Numbered from the stretch's first letter, positions 43,522 to 52,060 are shown. The stretch: 64,000 nucleotides of DNA from Arcicella sp034519515 (GCA_034519515.1 JAXHOK010000034.1:28735-92734), one strand, 5' to 3'. The notes: generated by a model not told the origin, from the sequence alone. Program-made: numbers and translations.

Positions 43522-43558
43522 GAACTTCCCGAAAGTTATTTTTACTTTCGGGAAGTTC
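43522..43558. terminator. Hairpin of family E (copy 2)
   Basis: GAACTTCCCGAAAGT and ACTTTCGGGAAGTTC are perfect complements around TATTTTT, between the convergent purL and mnmA genes. Confidence 0.85.
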
Positions 43559-43570
43559 AGATAAGCGTTA

Positions 43571-44713
43571 TTAACCTACCACCAACTCCGCCGAAAATAT
43601 CCCCGTTTCAGCATTTTGTTTATAAGATTTCAAAATCCAGCCACCGCCTACTACATCATTCCCTTCATAAAAAACTGCCGCTTGTCCAGGAGCAACACCC
43701 GAAACTGATTCGTGGAAATCAACTCGCATTTTGCCATTTTCTTGACTAATGATGGCAGGTGTTCCATCGTCTTTATAGCGTACTTTCGTAATGGTTTCCA
43801 AAGGTTTTTCGATGGAAGCATATTTTGATAAGTTCAATTGACCGACCATCATTCCGTCTCTTTCAAGGTCAAAATCTCGCCCAATTACTACTTCGTTGGT
43901 CTCTTTTCTGATTTCGGTAACAAAAGCAGGATAACCCAAGGCAATCCCTAAACCTTTCCGTTGCCCAATGGTATAAAACGGATAACCTTCGTGTTTACCA
44001 ATGATTTTACCGTCAGTATTGATAAAATTTCCGCCTTTTACTCTTTCCTCCAAACCTTCCACACGGCGTTTGATAAAGCCACTGTAATCATTGTCAGGCA
44101 CAAAACAGATTTCGTAACTCTCAGCTTTATTGACTAAATCCATAAAACCACGTTCGGTTGCCATTTCTCGGATTTTGGTTTTGGTCAAGTGTCCCAAAGG
44201 TAATTTTGTCCGTGATAAACTTTCTTGCGAAACGCCCCAAAGCACATAACTTTGGTCTTTCCAAGTGTCAAATCCTTTTGAAATAATGTGTCTGCCGTTT
44301 TCTTCACGGATGTTAGCGTAATGTCCCGTAGCGATAAATTCACAGTCTAATTTGTCAGCACGTTTCAGCAAAGCATCCCATTTTATGTGCGTATTACACA
44401 TCACACAGGGGTTTGGTGTGCGTCCTTCGATGTATTCGCCCGTGAAATAATCAATCACGGCATCACCGAATTCGTTTCTAATATCCAAAATATAATGAGG
44501 GAAACCCAATTGCACCGCCACATTGCGGGCATCGTTGATGGAATCTAAGGAACAGCAGCCCGTTTCCTTTTTTGTACCGCCCGAGGAGGCGTAATCCCAT
44601 GTTTTCATCGTCATTCCAATGACTTCGTAGCCTTCTTCGTGGAGCATAACCGCCGCCACCGAACTATCAATACCGCCACTCATGGCGACTAAAATTCTTC
44701 CTTTTTTACTCAT
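43571..44713 (-). CDS. mnmA: tRNA-specific 2-thiouridylase MnmA
   Basis: The 380-residue protein has the PP-loop SGGIDSSVAA (about 10-19), GMTMKTWDYA, the catalytic Cys in PCVMCNTHIKW (about 98-108) and a second conserved Cys in SYEICFVPDND (about 198-208). It thiolates U34 of tRNA-Lys, Glu and Gln in the cytoplasm. Length is normal. A -7 box TAACTTTG (minus strand) lies at 44801-44808. Confidence 0.97.
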   Translation of the reverse strand: MSKKGRILVAMSGGIDSSVAAVMLHEEGYEVIGMTMKTWDYASSGGTKKETGCCSLDSINDARNVAVQLGFPHYILDIRNEFGDAVIDYFTGEYIEGRTPNPCVMCNTHIKWDALLKRADKLDCEFIATGHYANIREENGRHIISKGFDTWKDQSYVLWGVSQESLSRTKLPLGHLTKTKIREMATERGFMDLVNKAESYEICFVPDNDYSGFIKRRVEGLEERVKGGNFINTDGKIIGKHEGYPFYTIGQRKGLGIALGYPAFVTEIRKETNEVVIGRDFDLERDGMMVGQLNLSKYASIEKPLETITKVRYKDDGTPAIISQENGKMRVDFHESVSGVAPGQAAVFYEGNDVVGGGWILKSYKQNAETGIFSAELVVG

Positions 44714-44800
44714 TTTATTTCAGACAAGGGTTGAATGCCCTCCGTTTTTGTTTGTGATTTAGTGACTGGTGATTACCAGTTACAGTAAATTTTGATTTCG

Positions 44801-44808
44801 CAAAGTTA
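44801..44808 (-). promoter_or_regulatory. Predicted -7 box for mnmA
   Basis: Minus strand TAACTTTG, 88 nt before the start at 44713. Confidence 0.4.
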
Positions 44809-44939
44809 CTAAGTTTTCAGAACATAGTCAGTAGCATTTTGGTTCTGGAAGGGTTTGGAGTTAATTTTACACCAAGAAATAATAGTGCAAAATATTATTT
44901 GTAATAAATTTGTTTTAATTATTTACCAAGAAAAAACTT

Positions 44940-45176
44940 ATGAGAAATCAGCAGGTTAATTTTAATGGACTAAATGAAGTTCAAGTTGGGCTTTTAAGAA
45001 TGTTTTCTCGTCCAATGACGAAGGAACAAAGTCTAAAAATAAAAAGAGGACTTGTCAGTTTACTATCTGATGAATTAGATATTGAAGTTGAACGTGTCGT
45101 TAAAGAAAAAGGCATTACGGAAAAAGATTTTGAAGCGTTAAGAAATCAGCACCAAAGAACTCCTAAAATTAAATGA
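44940..45176 (+). CDS. Putative antitoxin of a PIN toxin-antitoxin pair
   Basis: The 78-residue protein is helical and charged (MTKEQSLKIKRGLVSLLSDEL, then VVKEKGITEKDFEALRNQHQ). Its ATGA stop/start overlap with the PIN toxin gene (45173-45176) and its position upstream give the call; the sequence itself matches no antitoxin family I can name. It would neutralise the toxin and repress the operon. AT-rich upstream region, no clear operator seen. Confidence 0.72.
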   Translation: MRNQQVNFNGLNEVQVGLLRMFSRPMTKEQSLKIKRGLVSLLSDELDIEVERVVKEKGITEKDFEALRNQHQRTPKIK

Positions 45177-45580
45177 GAGTTGTAATTGATACAAACGTCC
45201 TCAGATTAACCATTAAAAAAGGTAATTTTGAGCGATTTATCTATGATGCTTTCAAATTAGAGGCATTTGAATGGATTGTCAGCACTGAAATATTAGATGA
45301 ATATGAAGAGAAATTAATTGAATTTTACTCTATTCAAACGGCAGATTTAGTTTTAAGTGTTCTCGAAAATGCTCCCAATGTTATTTTTGCAGAACCCTAT
45401 TTCAGATGGAATATCATTACCAAAGACCCAGACGATAACAAGTTTTCCGACCTCGGCATAAGCCTAAATGTTGATTGCTTAGTTACAAACGATAAACATT
45501 TCAACGTATTCAAGAAGTTAGATTTTCCAAAGCTGAAAATTGTGAATCCTAAACAATTTCACTCACTATTAAATTGTTAA
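45173..45580 (+). CDS. PIN-domain toxin (COG1569-type)
   Basis: The 135-residue protein has the PIN acidic cluster: VVIDTNVLR (D5), an ILDEYEEKL segment with E44, and DPDDNKFSDLGISLNVDCLVTNDKHF with conserved Asp residues and the TNDKHF end typical of the putative toxin PIN_3 group. PIN toxins are RNases that usually cut tRNA or rRNA. It overlaps the antitoxin by 4 bp and ends 10 bp before the next gene. Confidence 0.88.
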   Translation: MRVVIDTNVLRLTIKKGNFERFIYDAFKLEAFEWIVSTEILDEYEEKLIEFYSIQTADLVLSVLENAPNVIFAEPYFRWNIITKDPDDNKFSDLGISLNVDCLVTNDKHFNVFKKLDFPKLKIVNPKQFHSLLNC

Positions 45581-45589
45581 GTAATAAAA

Positions 45590-46189
45590 ATGTTAAAAAC
45601 GCTCATAAAAGTATCATCAATTAATAATCTCTCAGACGCTCGTTATTGTGCGGGCATGGGGGTGGAAATGTTAGGTTTTTCGATGGATGAATTGCCTTTT
45701 GAAAAATTTAAAGAAATGCGTGGTTGGTTGGCTGGCGTGAAGGTAGTTGGCGAAACTGATTCGCAGGATATTTTGAAAATAATTGAATTAAACGAAACTT
45801 ATCAGCCTGATTATCTACAAGTTAGTAATTTTCAAAATATTGCCGAAATACAAAAAATAGGTAAACCGTTGATTCTAAAAGTTGATTTTGCAACGGCAAA
45901 TTTGCCCGCCCTTTTTCAAACTTTAAAAGGAAATGTTGAATATTTTTTATTAGAAAATTCAGATGAATTTGAGATAATTGATGATGCCGTTTTAAGCCAA
46001 TTGGATGCTTGGTCGTTTCAATTTCCGATTATTTTGGGATTTGGCGTGAAAGAGTCAAACGCAAACGACATCTTGGAACAGACCCAAATATCAGGTTTTG
46101 CCCTAAGGGGTAATGACGAAATCAGACCAGGTTTTGGCGATTCCGAGGAATTGATGAACATTTTGGAAATTTTAGAGACCGATGATTAA
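45590..46189 (+). CDS. PRAI-like (TrpF-like) barrel protein lacking both catalytic residues
   Basis: The 199-residue protein matches the phosphoribosylanthranilate isomerase fold (IKVSSINNLSDARYCAGM, GFALRGNDEIRPGFGD for phosphate binding). The catalytic Cys of the KICG motif is Ser9 (KVSS) and the catalytic Asp of LLD is replaced by Glu (LLEN, E122). No other trp gene is nearby. It is probably a paralog with another role. It is the third gene after the toxin-antitoxin pair by 9 bp, so perhaps transcribed with it. The stop overlaps a tiny membrane-protein gene on the other strand. Confidence 0.8.
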   Translation: MLKTLIKVSSINNLSDARYCAGMGVEMLGFSMDELPFEKFKEMRGWLAGVKVVGETDSQDILKIIELNETYQPDYLQVSNFQNIAEIQKIGKPLILKVDFATANLPALFQTLKGNVEYFLLENSDEFEIIDDAVLSQLDAWSFQFPIILGFGVKESNANDILEQTQISGFALRGNDEIRPGFGDSEELMNILEILETDD

Positions 46190-46287
46190 GGTTTCGCAGG
46201 AAATCTATCATCGTTTGAATTGGTTACTTTGAAACCGAGGTACACTCCCATACCAAGTAACAGCATTGCGAAGAGAACAAAAATCAT
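46186..46287 (-). CDS. Tiny single-span membrane protein
   Basis: A 33-residue frame: MIFVLFAMLLLGMGVYLGFK is hydrophobic with a Gly-rich helix, followed by a polar tail NSNDDRFPAKP. It overlaps the stop of the PRAI-like gene by 4 bp. The composition is like a real bacterial microprotein, but there is no independent evidence. Confidence 0.45.
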   Translation of the reverse strand: MIFVLFAMLLLGMGVYLGFKVTNSNDDRFPAKP

Positions 46288-46415
46288 AAATAGTTAATTA
46301 AACAAGTAAGGGTATCTTTTTTATACAATTCTGACTACTTTTTCATGAAAAATTCATAATTGAATCACCCACTAATTAGTAGCAGAACAAAAACGTATCC
46401 AAAAATAAAGAAAAG

Positions 46416-47345
46416 TCAGATACTTCCAAATATTTTTTCGGTTATTTCTTTTAATTCTTTATCTAATGGTAAATTACTGGATAACCAGTTGATTTTCAAT
46501 CCATCACGCTCCATTTTTCGGAAATACGTCATTTGTCTTTTGGCAAATTGATGAATGGCTACATTTAGGCGTTCAACCATAATTTCATAAGTCATTTCAC
46601 CTGTTAAATATTGAGTGATAAACTTATATTCTAAGCCATAGAAAATCAATTTTTCGGGTGATATTCCAATATCCATCAAGGCTTTGACTTCTTCAATCAT
46701 GCCATTTTCAAGGCGATGCTTCAAGCGTTTTGTGATAGATATACGGCGAGATTCAGTTTCTGGATTTAATCCAAAAATAATACATTCAGGAATTTGTGGC
46801 GTTGGGATTTTGAAATCAGGGTTTTTAGCAAGGAACTCACTTATTTCAATGGCTCGAATGGTTCTTTTTTTGGTGGATAAATCGGGGTTGAATCCTTCTC
46901 TACGAACAAGGCTGTCCGTGATACATTTTAATTCTTTTGAACTTTTTTGTAATAAATCAAGCCTCAGGTTTTCATCAATAGGAATGGCTGTAAATTCATA
47001 ACCTTTCAAAACCGCTTCCAAATACATTCCAGAACCTCCACAAAGAATGGGCGTTTTTCCTCTGGCGATGATGTCGTTGTAAACTCTCAAAAAATCTTGT
47101 TGAAAAAGGTGAATATGATATTGTTCGCCAGCATCCAGAATATCAATTAAATGATACGGAATGGCTTGATTATCAACCATGTATTCGTTTAAATCTTTGC
47201 CTGTGCCAATATCCATCGACCGATAAACTTGTCGGGAATCGGCACTGATAATTTCCCCATTAATTTGATGGGCTAAGTGAACGGCTAAGTGGGTTTTTCC
47301 ACTGGCAGTTGGTCCGAGGATTACGATGAGTTTTGGAAGATTCAT
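46416..47345 (-). CDS. miaA: tRNA dimethylallyltransferase
   Basis: The start is the ATG at 47345 (MNLPKLIVILGPTASGKT); the open frame further upstream reads into a dead toxin gene. The 309-residue enzyme has Walker A GPTASGKT at 11-18, SADSRQVYRSMDIGTGK, GGSGMYLEAVLKG and the late FAKRQMTYFRKM motif. It adds the dimethylallyl group to A37 of tRNAs reading U-codons. Upstream lies a decayed toxin-antitoxin locus, so the native promoter may have been replaced. Confidence 0.96.
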   Translation of the reverse strand: MNLPKLIVILGPTASGKTHLAVHLAHQINGEIISADSRQVYRSMDIGTGKDLNEYMVDNQAIPYHLIDILDAGEQYHIHLFQQDFLRVYNDIIARGKTPILCGGSGMYLEAVLKGYEFTAIPIDENLRLDLLQKSSKELKCITDSLVRREGFNPDLSTKKRTIRAIEISEFLAKNPDFKIPTPQIPECIIFGLNPETESRRISITKRLKHRLENGMIEEVKALMDIGISPEKLIFYGLEYKFITQYLTGEMTYEIMVERLNVAIHQFAKRQMTYFRKMERDGLKINWLSSNLPLDKELKEITEKIFGSI

Positions 47346-47349
47346 TTGA

Positions 47350-47570
47350 AGATAAGAATGTTGATGTAGAAAAAGTATAAGTGTCAATTATGTATTTCAT
47401 TATTACATATATTCATTGAAGTCTTCAAGAGGAGCATTAAAATCAGGCGAAAGCTTATACCGTCCTTTTGATTTTCCAAAAATTCTTAGATTCTCAACTT
47501 TCTCTATGTGTTTATGCTTGTACTCTTCTTTCAAGAAAGATGCAAAACTTCCAATTTCAAAGTTTTAGGA
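47350..47570 (-). pseudogene. Decayed DUF2281-type antitoxin and PIN toxin start
   Basis: On the minus strand, 47566-47403 reads a 5'-truncated protein ending RIFGKSKGRYKLSPDFNAP then LEDFNEYM and stop: the C-terminus of a DUF2281-type antitoxin. A TAA stop interrupts its beginning. Two bases later the ATG at 47400 starts MKYIIDTYTF, like the MKYLLDTHTF start of PIN (VapC-type) toxins, but homology ends after about ten codons, just before miaA. Element B2 borders the truncated antitoxin. Both genes are broken. Confidence 0.7.
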
Positions 47571-47576
47571 AGTTAA

Positions 47577-47771
47577 TAAGGAACTGAAAAACAATAAGTA
47601 GACGTTTTTTAAATGCCCTTTTTTGCACCACTCTACGTTGCGGAATGCCGCCCAGATTAAATCCTCATTTAGCGATGCTAAACTGCGGCGACCGTCGCAC
47701 GGTTTTATCGCCTTGATTGGCACAAAAAATAACATTTAAAAATTCATCCACTTATTATTTTCCCGTTCCTA
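47577..47771. mobile_element. 195-bp foldback element, family B copy 2
   Basis: About 97% identical to copy 1 (20235-20429): same 5' end TAAGGAACTGAAAAACAATA, same 3' end TTCCCGTTCCTA and the same central core. It abuts the 5' end of the dead antitoxin and may have been involved in its loss. Confidence 0.85.
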
Positions 47772-47836
47772 AATTTCAGATAGAATTAATTTCTCAGTCA
47801 TGATTCTTAAATTTTTAATACTTCAACGGTTTGATT

Positions 47837-48070
47837 TCAAGCTAAAACTAAATCATCTTTTTTGATAGCTTCGTATGCGGCAAGGAGTTTATCCATTACT
47901 TCAAATTTACTCTCAATAGTCATAATCACACCTGTTTTATACTCTTCTTGTTCGCTTAATGATAACGTTGAAACATAGGTATGAAGTTGTGAAGCAATGC
48001 TTTGTTTTTCCTCTTGTGAAGTAGCATTTTTTATAGCCTCTTGATATTTTTTTACTAATAATTTATCCAT
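47837..48070 (-). CDS. Small hypothetical protein, second gene of a pair
   Basis: A 77-residue helical acidic protein (MDKLLVKKYQEAIKNAT ..., then KFEVMDKLLAAYEAIKKDD). No known motif. It starts 2 bp after the stop of the 59-residue gene, so the two are co-translated. It could be a small regulator, a toxin-antitoxin-like pair or immunity proteins; nothing decides. Confidence 0.6.
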   Translation of the reverse strand: MDKLLVKKYQEAIKNATSQEEKQSIASQLHTYVSTLSLSEQEEYKTGVIMTIESKFEVMDKLLAAYEAIKKDDLVLA

Positions 48071-48072
48071 GA

Positions 48073-48252
48073 TTATGCTAATTCGGTTTTAATTTGTTGG
48101 ATAATGTTTCTGTAACTGATTGCTTTCTTGATAAGAAATTCAAATTTTTCATCATCGCCAAAAGGTGGATAACTCAAAATAGCGTCATCAATTTCTAACA
48201 GATACTTCTCTAATAATCGTTTCAATTCTAAACTTTCTTCGTAGTGGTTCAT
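48073..48252 (-). CDS. Small hypothetical protein, first gene of a pair
   Basis: A 59-residue frame: MNHYEESLELKRLLEKYLLEI, then DDAILSYPPFGDDEKFEFLIKKAI and IIQQIKTELA. Helical and charged, like a compact antitoxin or adaptor. It precedes the 77-residue gene by 2 bp. Confidence 0.6.
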   Translation of the reverse strand: MNHYEESLELKRLLEKYLLEIDDAILSYPPFGDDEKFEFLIKKAISYRNIIQQIKTELA

Positions 48253-48352
48253 AAAGTAAAGATAAATATTTTTTATGATTTCTACATCAATCCATCAAGG
48301 GGACTTTAATTATTAAAATCTGCGGTTGAAAATCTGCGTTATCTGCGTGCCA

Positions 48353-49444
48353 TCAAACCATTAGTAATCGCCAAATAGCCGATAAAAAAATTCCCAAAAT
48401 AGCAAAAGGTGTGAGGACTTTCCAGGTTAAATACATCAATTGATCCACTCGCAAACGTGGGTACGTCCAGCGAATCCACATCATGATAAAGATACTAATG
48501 TAGGCTTTCAGTAATAACCAAAATGAGCCCCATAATGCTCCTGCCCACGTGTTGGGTTCGCCCGAAGTCCAGTTGGCTAATTTCAAGAAACCGATATTTG
48601 GAAAAGGTGTATTCCATCCACCAAAAAACAAAATCGCTCCCAACACGCTGACTAACAACATCATACCGTATTCAGAAAGAAACACCAAACCCCAACGCAT
48701 TCCAGAATATTCAGTATGAAAACCACCCACTAATTCAGATTCGGCTTCGGGCAAATCAAAAGGAGAGCGATTACATTCTGCCAGAGAGGCGATGAAAAAT
48801 ATGATATAAATGGGAAAGAAAAACGGTACTCGGACGATATTCCAAGACAACATTCCACCCACATTAGTAACATCAATGTTCAAGGATTTCAAACCAAAAA
48901 GATAAGCGGTTTCAGAAGTATAAATCCCTTGTTGGAGACTGATTTCTTGCAAATTAAGCGTTTGCGAAATCATCACAACGCACATGACCGACAAGCCCAA
49001 AGGAATTTCGTAGGAAATAATTTGAGCCACCGAACGCATTGCTCCGAAAAGGGAATATTTATTATTGGAAGCCCAACCCGCCATCAGAATCCCGATGATA
49101 TCAATGGAAATAATTGCCAACAGATAAAACACGCCAATATCCACCTGAGAGCCTTGCAAATACTCACTTGGACCAAGTGGCAAAACGGCAAAACCCGCAA
49201 AAACGGCAATGAAAATTAAGCACGGAGCTACTAAAAAAAGTCGTTTATTGGCTAATGCAGGCACAATATCTTCCTTTTGAAGCAATTTTAATAAATCGGC
49301 AAAGACTTGGAGCAAGCCGTATTTTCCCACCTCCATCGGACCCAAACGGTCTTGCATAAAAGCGGAGATTTTGCGTTCGGCATAAACGCCAATAACGGTA
49401 TTGGCGAGGACAAGACTAAGGCAAATTATGAGGGCTATGTACAT
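48353..49444 (-). CDS. nuoH: NADH-quinone oxidoreductase subunit H
   Basis: The 363-residue protein has about eight transmembrane helices and the NuoH signatures ERKISAFMQDRLGPMEVG, GLLQVFADLLKLLQKED and FDLPEAESELVGGFHTEYSG. NuoH sits at the junction of the matrix arm and membrane arm of complex I and helps form the quinone site. It stands alone: no other nuo gene lies in the window on either side. It starts 24 bp after the stop of the M28 peptidase gene, so co-transcription with it is possible. Confidence 0.96.
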   Translation of the reverse strand: MYIALIICLSLVLANTVIGVYAERKISAFMQDRLGPMEVGKYGLLQVFADLLKLLQKEDIVPALANKRLFLVAPCLIFIAVFAGFAVLPLGPSEYLQGSQVDIGVFYLLAIISIDIIGILMAGWASNNKYSLFGAMRSVAQIISYEIPLGLSVMCVVMISQTLNLQEISLQQGIYTSETAYLFGLKSLNIDVTNVGGMLSWNIVRVPFFFPIYIIFFIASLAECNRSPFDLPEAESELVGGFHTEYSGMRWGLVFLSEYGMMLLVSVLGAILFFGGWNTPFPNIGFLKLANWTSGEPNTWAGALWGSFWLLLKAYISIFIMMWIRWTYPRLRVDQLMYLTWKVLTPFAILGIFLSAIWRLLMV

Positions 49445-49468
49445 TTTAAAATTTTATGTTGAGAAAAC

Positions 49469-50512
49469 TTACTGCAATCCCTCCTCCCGATTCGCAATTT
49501 CCCAAGCCGTATGAAAAATCAATTGCGTTCTCTTTTGTAGAATATCAAAATCTATCTTTTCTAAATCATCGGTAGATTCGTGATAATCTGGATGCAAACC
49601 ACTGGTATAGAAGATGATAGGGATTTTATGAACGGCAAAATTGTAATGGTCGGAGCGATAATATAATTGCAAAGGGTCAGATTCTGAATTGTATTCATAA
49701 TCAAATTTGAGGTTCATCGTTGAGGCATTTACCTTTTCGCTAAGATGATGTAACTCTTTTGAGATTCTGTCAGAACCTACCAAATACAAATAATCATGTT
49801 CTTTTTTATGTTTCCTATCTATCCGACCAATCATGTCAATGTTCAAATCACAAACGATATTTGATAATGGAATGAGCGGATTTTGTGTGTAATAATTTGA
49901 CCCTAAAAGTCCTTGTTCTTCGCCCGTGAAGGCAATAAATAAAATGCTTCTTTTGGGTGGGTGTCCTTCTTTTTTTGCTTTGGCAAATGCTTTCGCAATC
50001 TCCATAATCGCCACCGTTCCAGAACCATCATCGTCTGCACCGTTGTAAATTATTCCGTTTTTTGTGCCAATATGGTCGTAATGGGCAGATATTACCACAA
50101 ACTCCTCTTTTTTATCCGTTCCTTCTACCAAGCCTAAAACGTTTTCAGTTGCCATTACGCCCTTACTTTTAATATTTTCAGGGGTTGGATTAATCATCGG
50201 GCTGAATTGTCCGCCGAAGTATTCTTTTAGGTAGAACTTTTGAAAATATGAATAGATTTGGGTACTATCATTAACCCAATTGGCAACTTTCATAATTTCG
50301 TTTTCAGCAAAATGACTGGCGATGTAATGTGCCGCCATTTTTTGTTCGGGCGACCCCGTCAATCTGCCTTTCATGTTGTCGTTTGCCAATACGGAAAGGT
50401 GGTTAAAAAGAGCATTTTTTGTAATACTTTGGGCGTATTGTTTACTGAAATTCTCTTCGGAAAATGAGAAAAATATAAACGTAATGATGAGCAGAATAAA
50501 TATTTTGTTCAT
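49469..50512 (-). CDS. M28 family exported aminopeptidase
   Basis: The 347-residue protein has a signal peptide (MNKIFILLIITFIFF) and the M28 zinc-binding pattern: SAHYDHIG (His and Asp), GADDDGSG (Asp), GEEQGLLGS (Glu pair), DMIGR and YRSDHYNFAVHKIP (His). It is a dizinc aminopeptidase acting in the periplasm or outside. It lies just upstream of nuoH on the same strand, with no functional link known. Confidence 0.92.
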   Translation of the reverse strand: MNKIFILLIITFIFFSFSEENFSKQYAQSITKNALFNHLSVLANDNMKGRLTGSPEQKMAAHYIASHFAENEIMKVANWVNDSTQIYSYFQKFYLKEYFGGQFSPMINPTPENIKSKGVMATENVLGLVEGTDKKEEFVVISAHYDHIGTKNGIIYNGADDDGSGTVAIMEIAKAFAKAKKEGHPPKRSILFIAFTGEEQGLLGSNYYTQNPLIPLSNIVCDLNIDMIGRIDRKHKKEHDYLYLVGSDRISKELHHLSEKVNASTMNLKFDYEYNSESDPLQLYYRSDHYNFAVHKIPIIFYTSGLHPDYHESTDDLEKIDFDILQKRTQLIFHTAWEIANREEGLQ

Positions 50513-50533
50513 GTATAGCGATGTATGTAAAAT

Positions 50534-52048
50534 TTAAAATTCCCTCCAAACAAACTCCTTCACCTTCTTCTCTTCCTTTGAAAAGTTTACGCCAATACCG
50601 ATACACTTTTTATTTTGATGCAAATAAGGCGTTAAATATTCCTTTTTCTCAATTTGTTCCAAAGCCTTTTCTGCCGATTCATCTAACTTGAACTCAAAGC
50701 AATAGACATACTTTTCTAATCTCACAAGGGCATCCATTCGCCCGTCTGAGGTTTGGACTTCCGAATCAATGTAGATGCCTAATAGCTTGAAAATCAGATG
50801 AATAATAGCATGATAAAAATGCTCGTTCTCCTTTTGCCAAAGGGTATAAGGAATAGATTTAAAAAGCGTATTGATGATTTGTTGGACTTTCTCAAGGTCT
50901 CCATCTTCTAAACTGGTTTTCAATTTATTAACCAAAATAGCTCCTGAATTTGATTGGTCTTGAATATAAGCATTTACTAATACATTCAAAAAAGACCTTC
51001 TGACTTCAAGATTTGGATAGTCTAATTCGTAGTAATCTTCTTCGCTTTGTTTTTTGAGTGTTAAATATCCAGTTTGAAACATTAAAGGAATTAACTCTAA
51101 TTTCTCAATCCCATACGCATCCAATTCTTCTGAATATAATGTAATTCCTTCAAAATCAATATATTGCCTTTCCTTACTCAAGTTTACTAAGAATGACGGT
51201 GTGCCTGTTGCAAACCAGTAATTACGAAAAACACCATCATTTGAGAAAAAATTCAATAAGGAAAACGGATTATAAACCTTAGTTACTAAGTCCCAAGAAT
51301 AACCATTATACCATTCTTTAATTTTTTCTTTATCAAATAATTCTATTTCACTACTAAAACTGACCTCTAATTCTTGCTGAGTGATTCCACAAATTCCTGC
51401 GAAATTATCATTTATAGAAAGGTCTTGAAGATTATTCAAATCAGAGAAAATACTAACCTTTGAAAACTTAGAAATACCCGTAATGAAAACCATCCGAAGA
51501 TAATCATCAGCATCTTTCAAAATTGAATAAAAACCTTTGAGAATACTTTGATTTTCAAGAGCTTTTGCAGTGTCTTCCCCTAAATAATCAATAATGGGCT
51601 TATCATATTCATCTATCAGTACGACTACTTTCCCATATTTGTTAGCAACAGTTTCTATTAACTCCCTAAGCATCAAACCATTACTCTCCGATTCTAACTC
51701 AAAACCATTTTTAACGGCAAGTTTTCTTAATTCAATTTTAATAGCTTTAGAAAGCCCTAATTCCTTATGATCAATATTGCTAAATGAAATTTTGATGACT
51801 GGATTTGTTTCTTCCCAATTCCATTTATCTTTAATAAAAAGCCCTTTGAATAAATCTTTTTTGCCTTGAAATAATGCCTCTATGGTATTGACAAACAGCG
51901 ACTTACCGAATCTTCGAGGGCGAGACAGAAAATAATATCCTGCTGAATTTACCAATTCATGTAAATAGGGCGTTTTATCGATATACAAGAAATTTCCTTC
52001 TCGTAATTTTTCAAAACTTTGTATGCCTATGGGGTATTTTTGGGACAT
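50534..52048 (-). CDS. AAA-ATPase-like/PD-(D/E)XK nuclease superfamily protein
   Basis: The 504-residue protein belongs to the AAA-ATPase_like plus PDDEXK_9 group. It opens PIGIQSFEKLREGNFLYIDKT, has a P-loop-like RPRRFGKS at 43-50, Walker B VVLIDEYDKPI, and ends with a nuclease-like domain with D439 and E452-x-K454 in FEFK. This group is highly expanded in some Bacteroidota and of unknown function. It is tightly followed by the M28 gene (21 bp). The ATPase at 32659 is of a different but architecturally similar kind. Confidence 0.92.
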   Translation of the reverse strand: MSQKYPIGIQSFEKLREGNFLYIDKTPYLHELVNSAGYYFLSRPRRFGKSLFVNTIEALFQGKKDLFKGLFIKDKWNWEETNPVIKISFSNIDHKELGLSKAIKIELRKLAVKNGFELESESNGLMLRELIETVANKYGKVVVLIDEYDKPIIDYLGEDTAKALENQSILKGFYSILKDADDYLRMVFITGISKFSKVSIFSDLNNLQDLSINDNFAGICGITQQELEVSFSSEIELFDKEKIKEWYNGYSWDLVTKVYNPFSLLNFFSNDGVFRNYWFATGTPSFLVNLSKERQYIDFEGITLYSEELDAYGIEKLELIPLMFQTGYLTLKKQSEEDYYELDYPNLEVRRSFLNVLVNAYIQDQSNSGAILVNKLKTSLEDGDLEKVQQIINTLFKSIPYTLWQKENEHFYHAIIHLIFKLLGIYIDSEVQTSDGRMDALVRLEKYVYCFEFKLDESAEKALEQIEKKEYLTPYLHQNKKCIGIGVNFSKEEKKVKEFVWREF

Positions 52049-52060
52049 TTGAATATTTAT

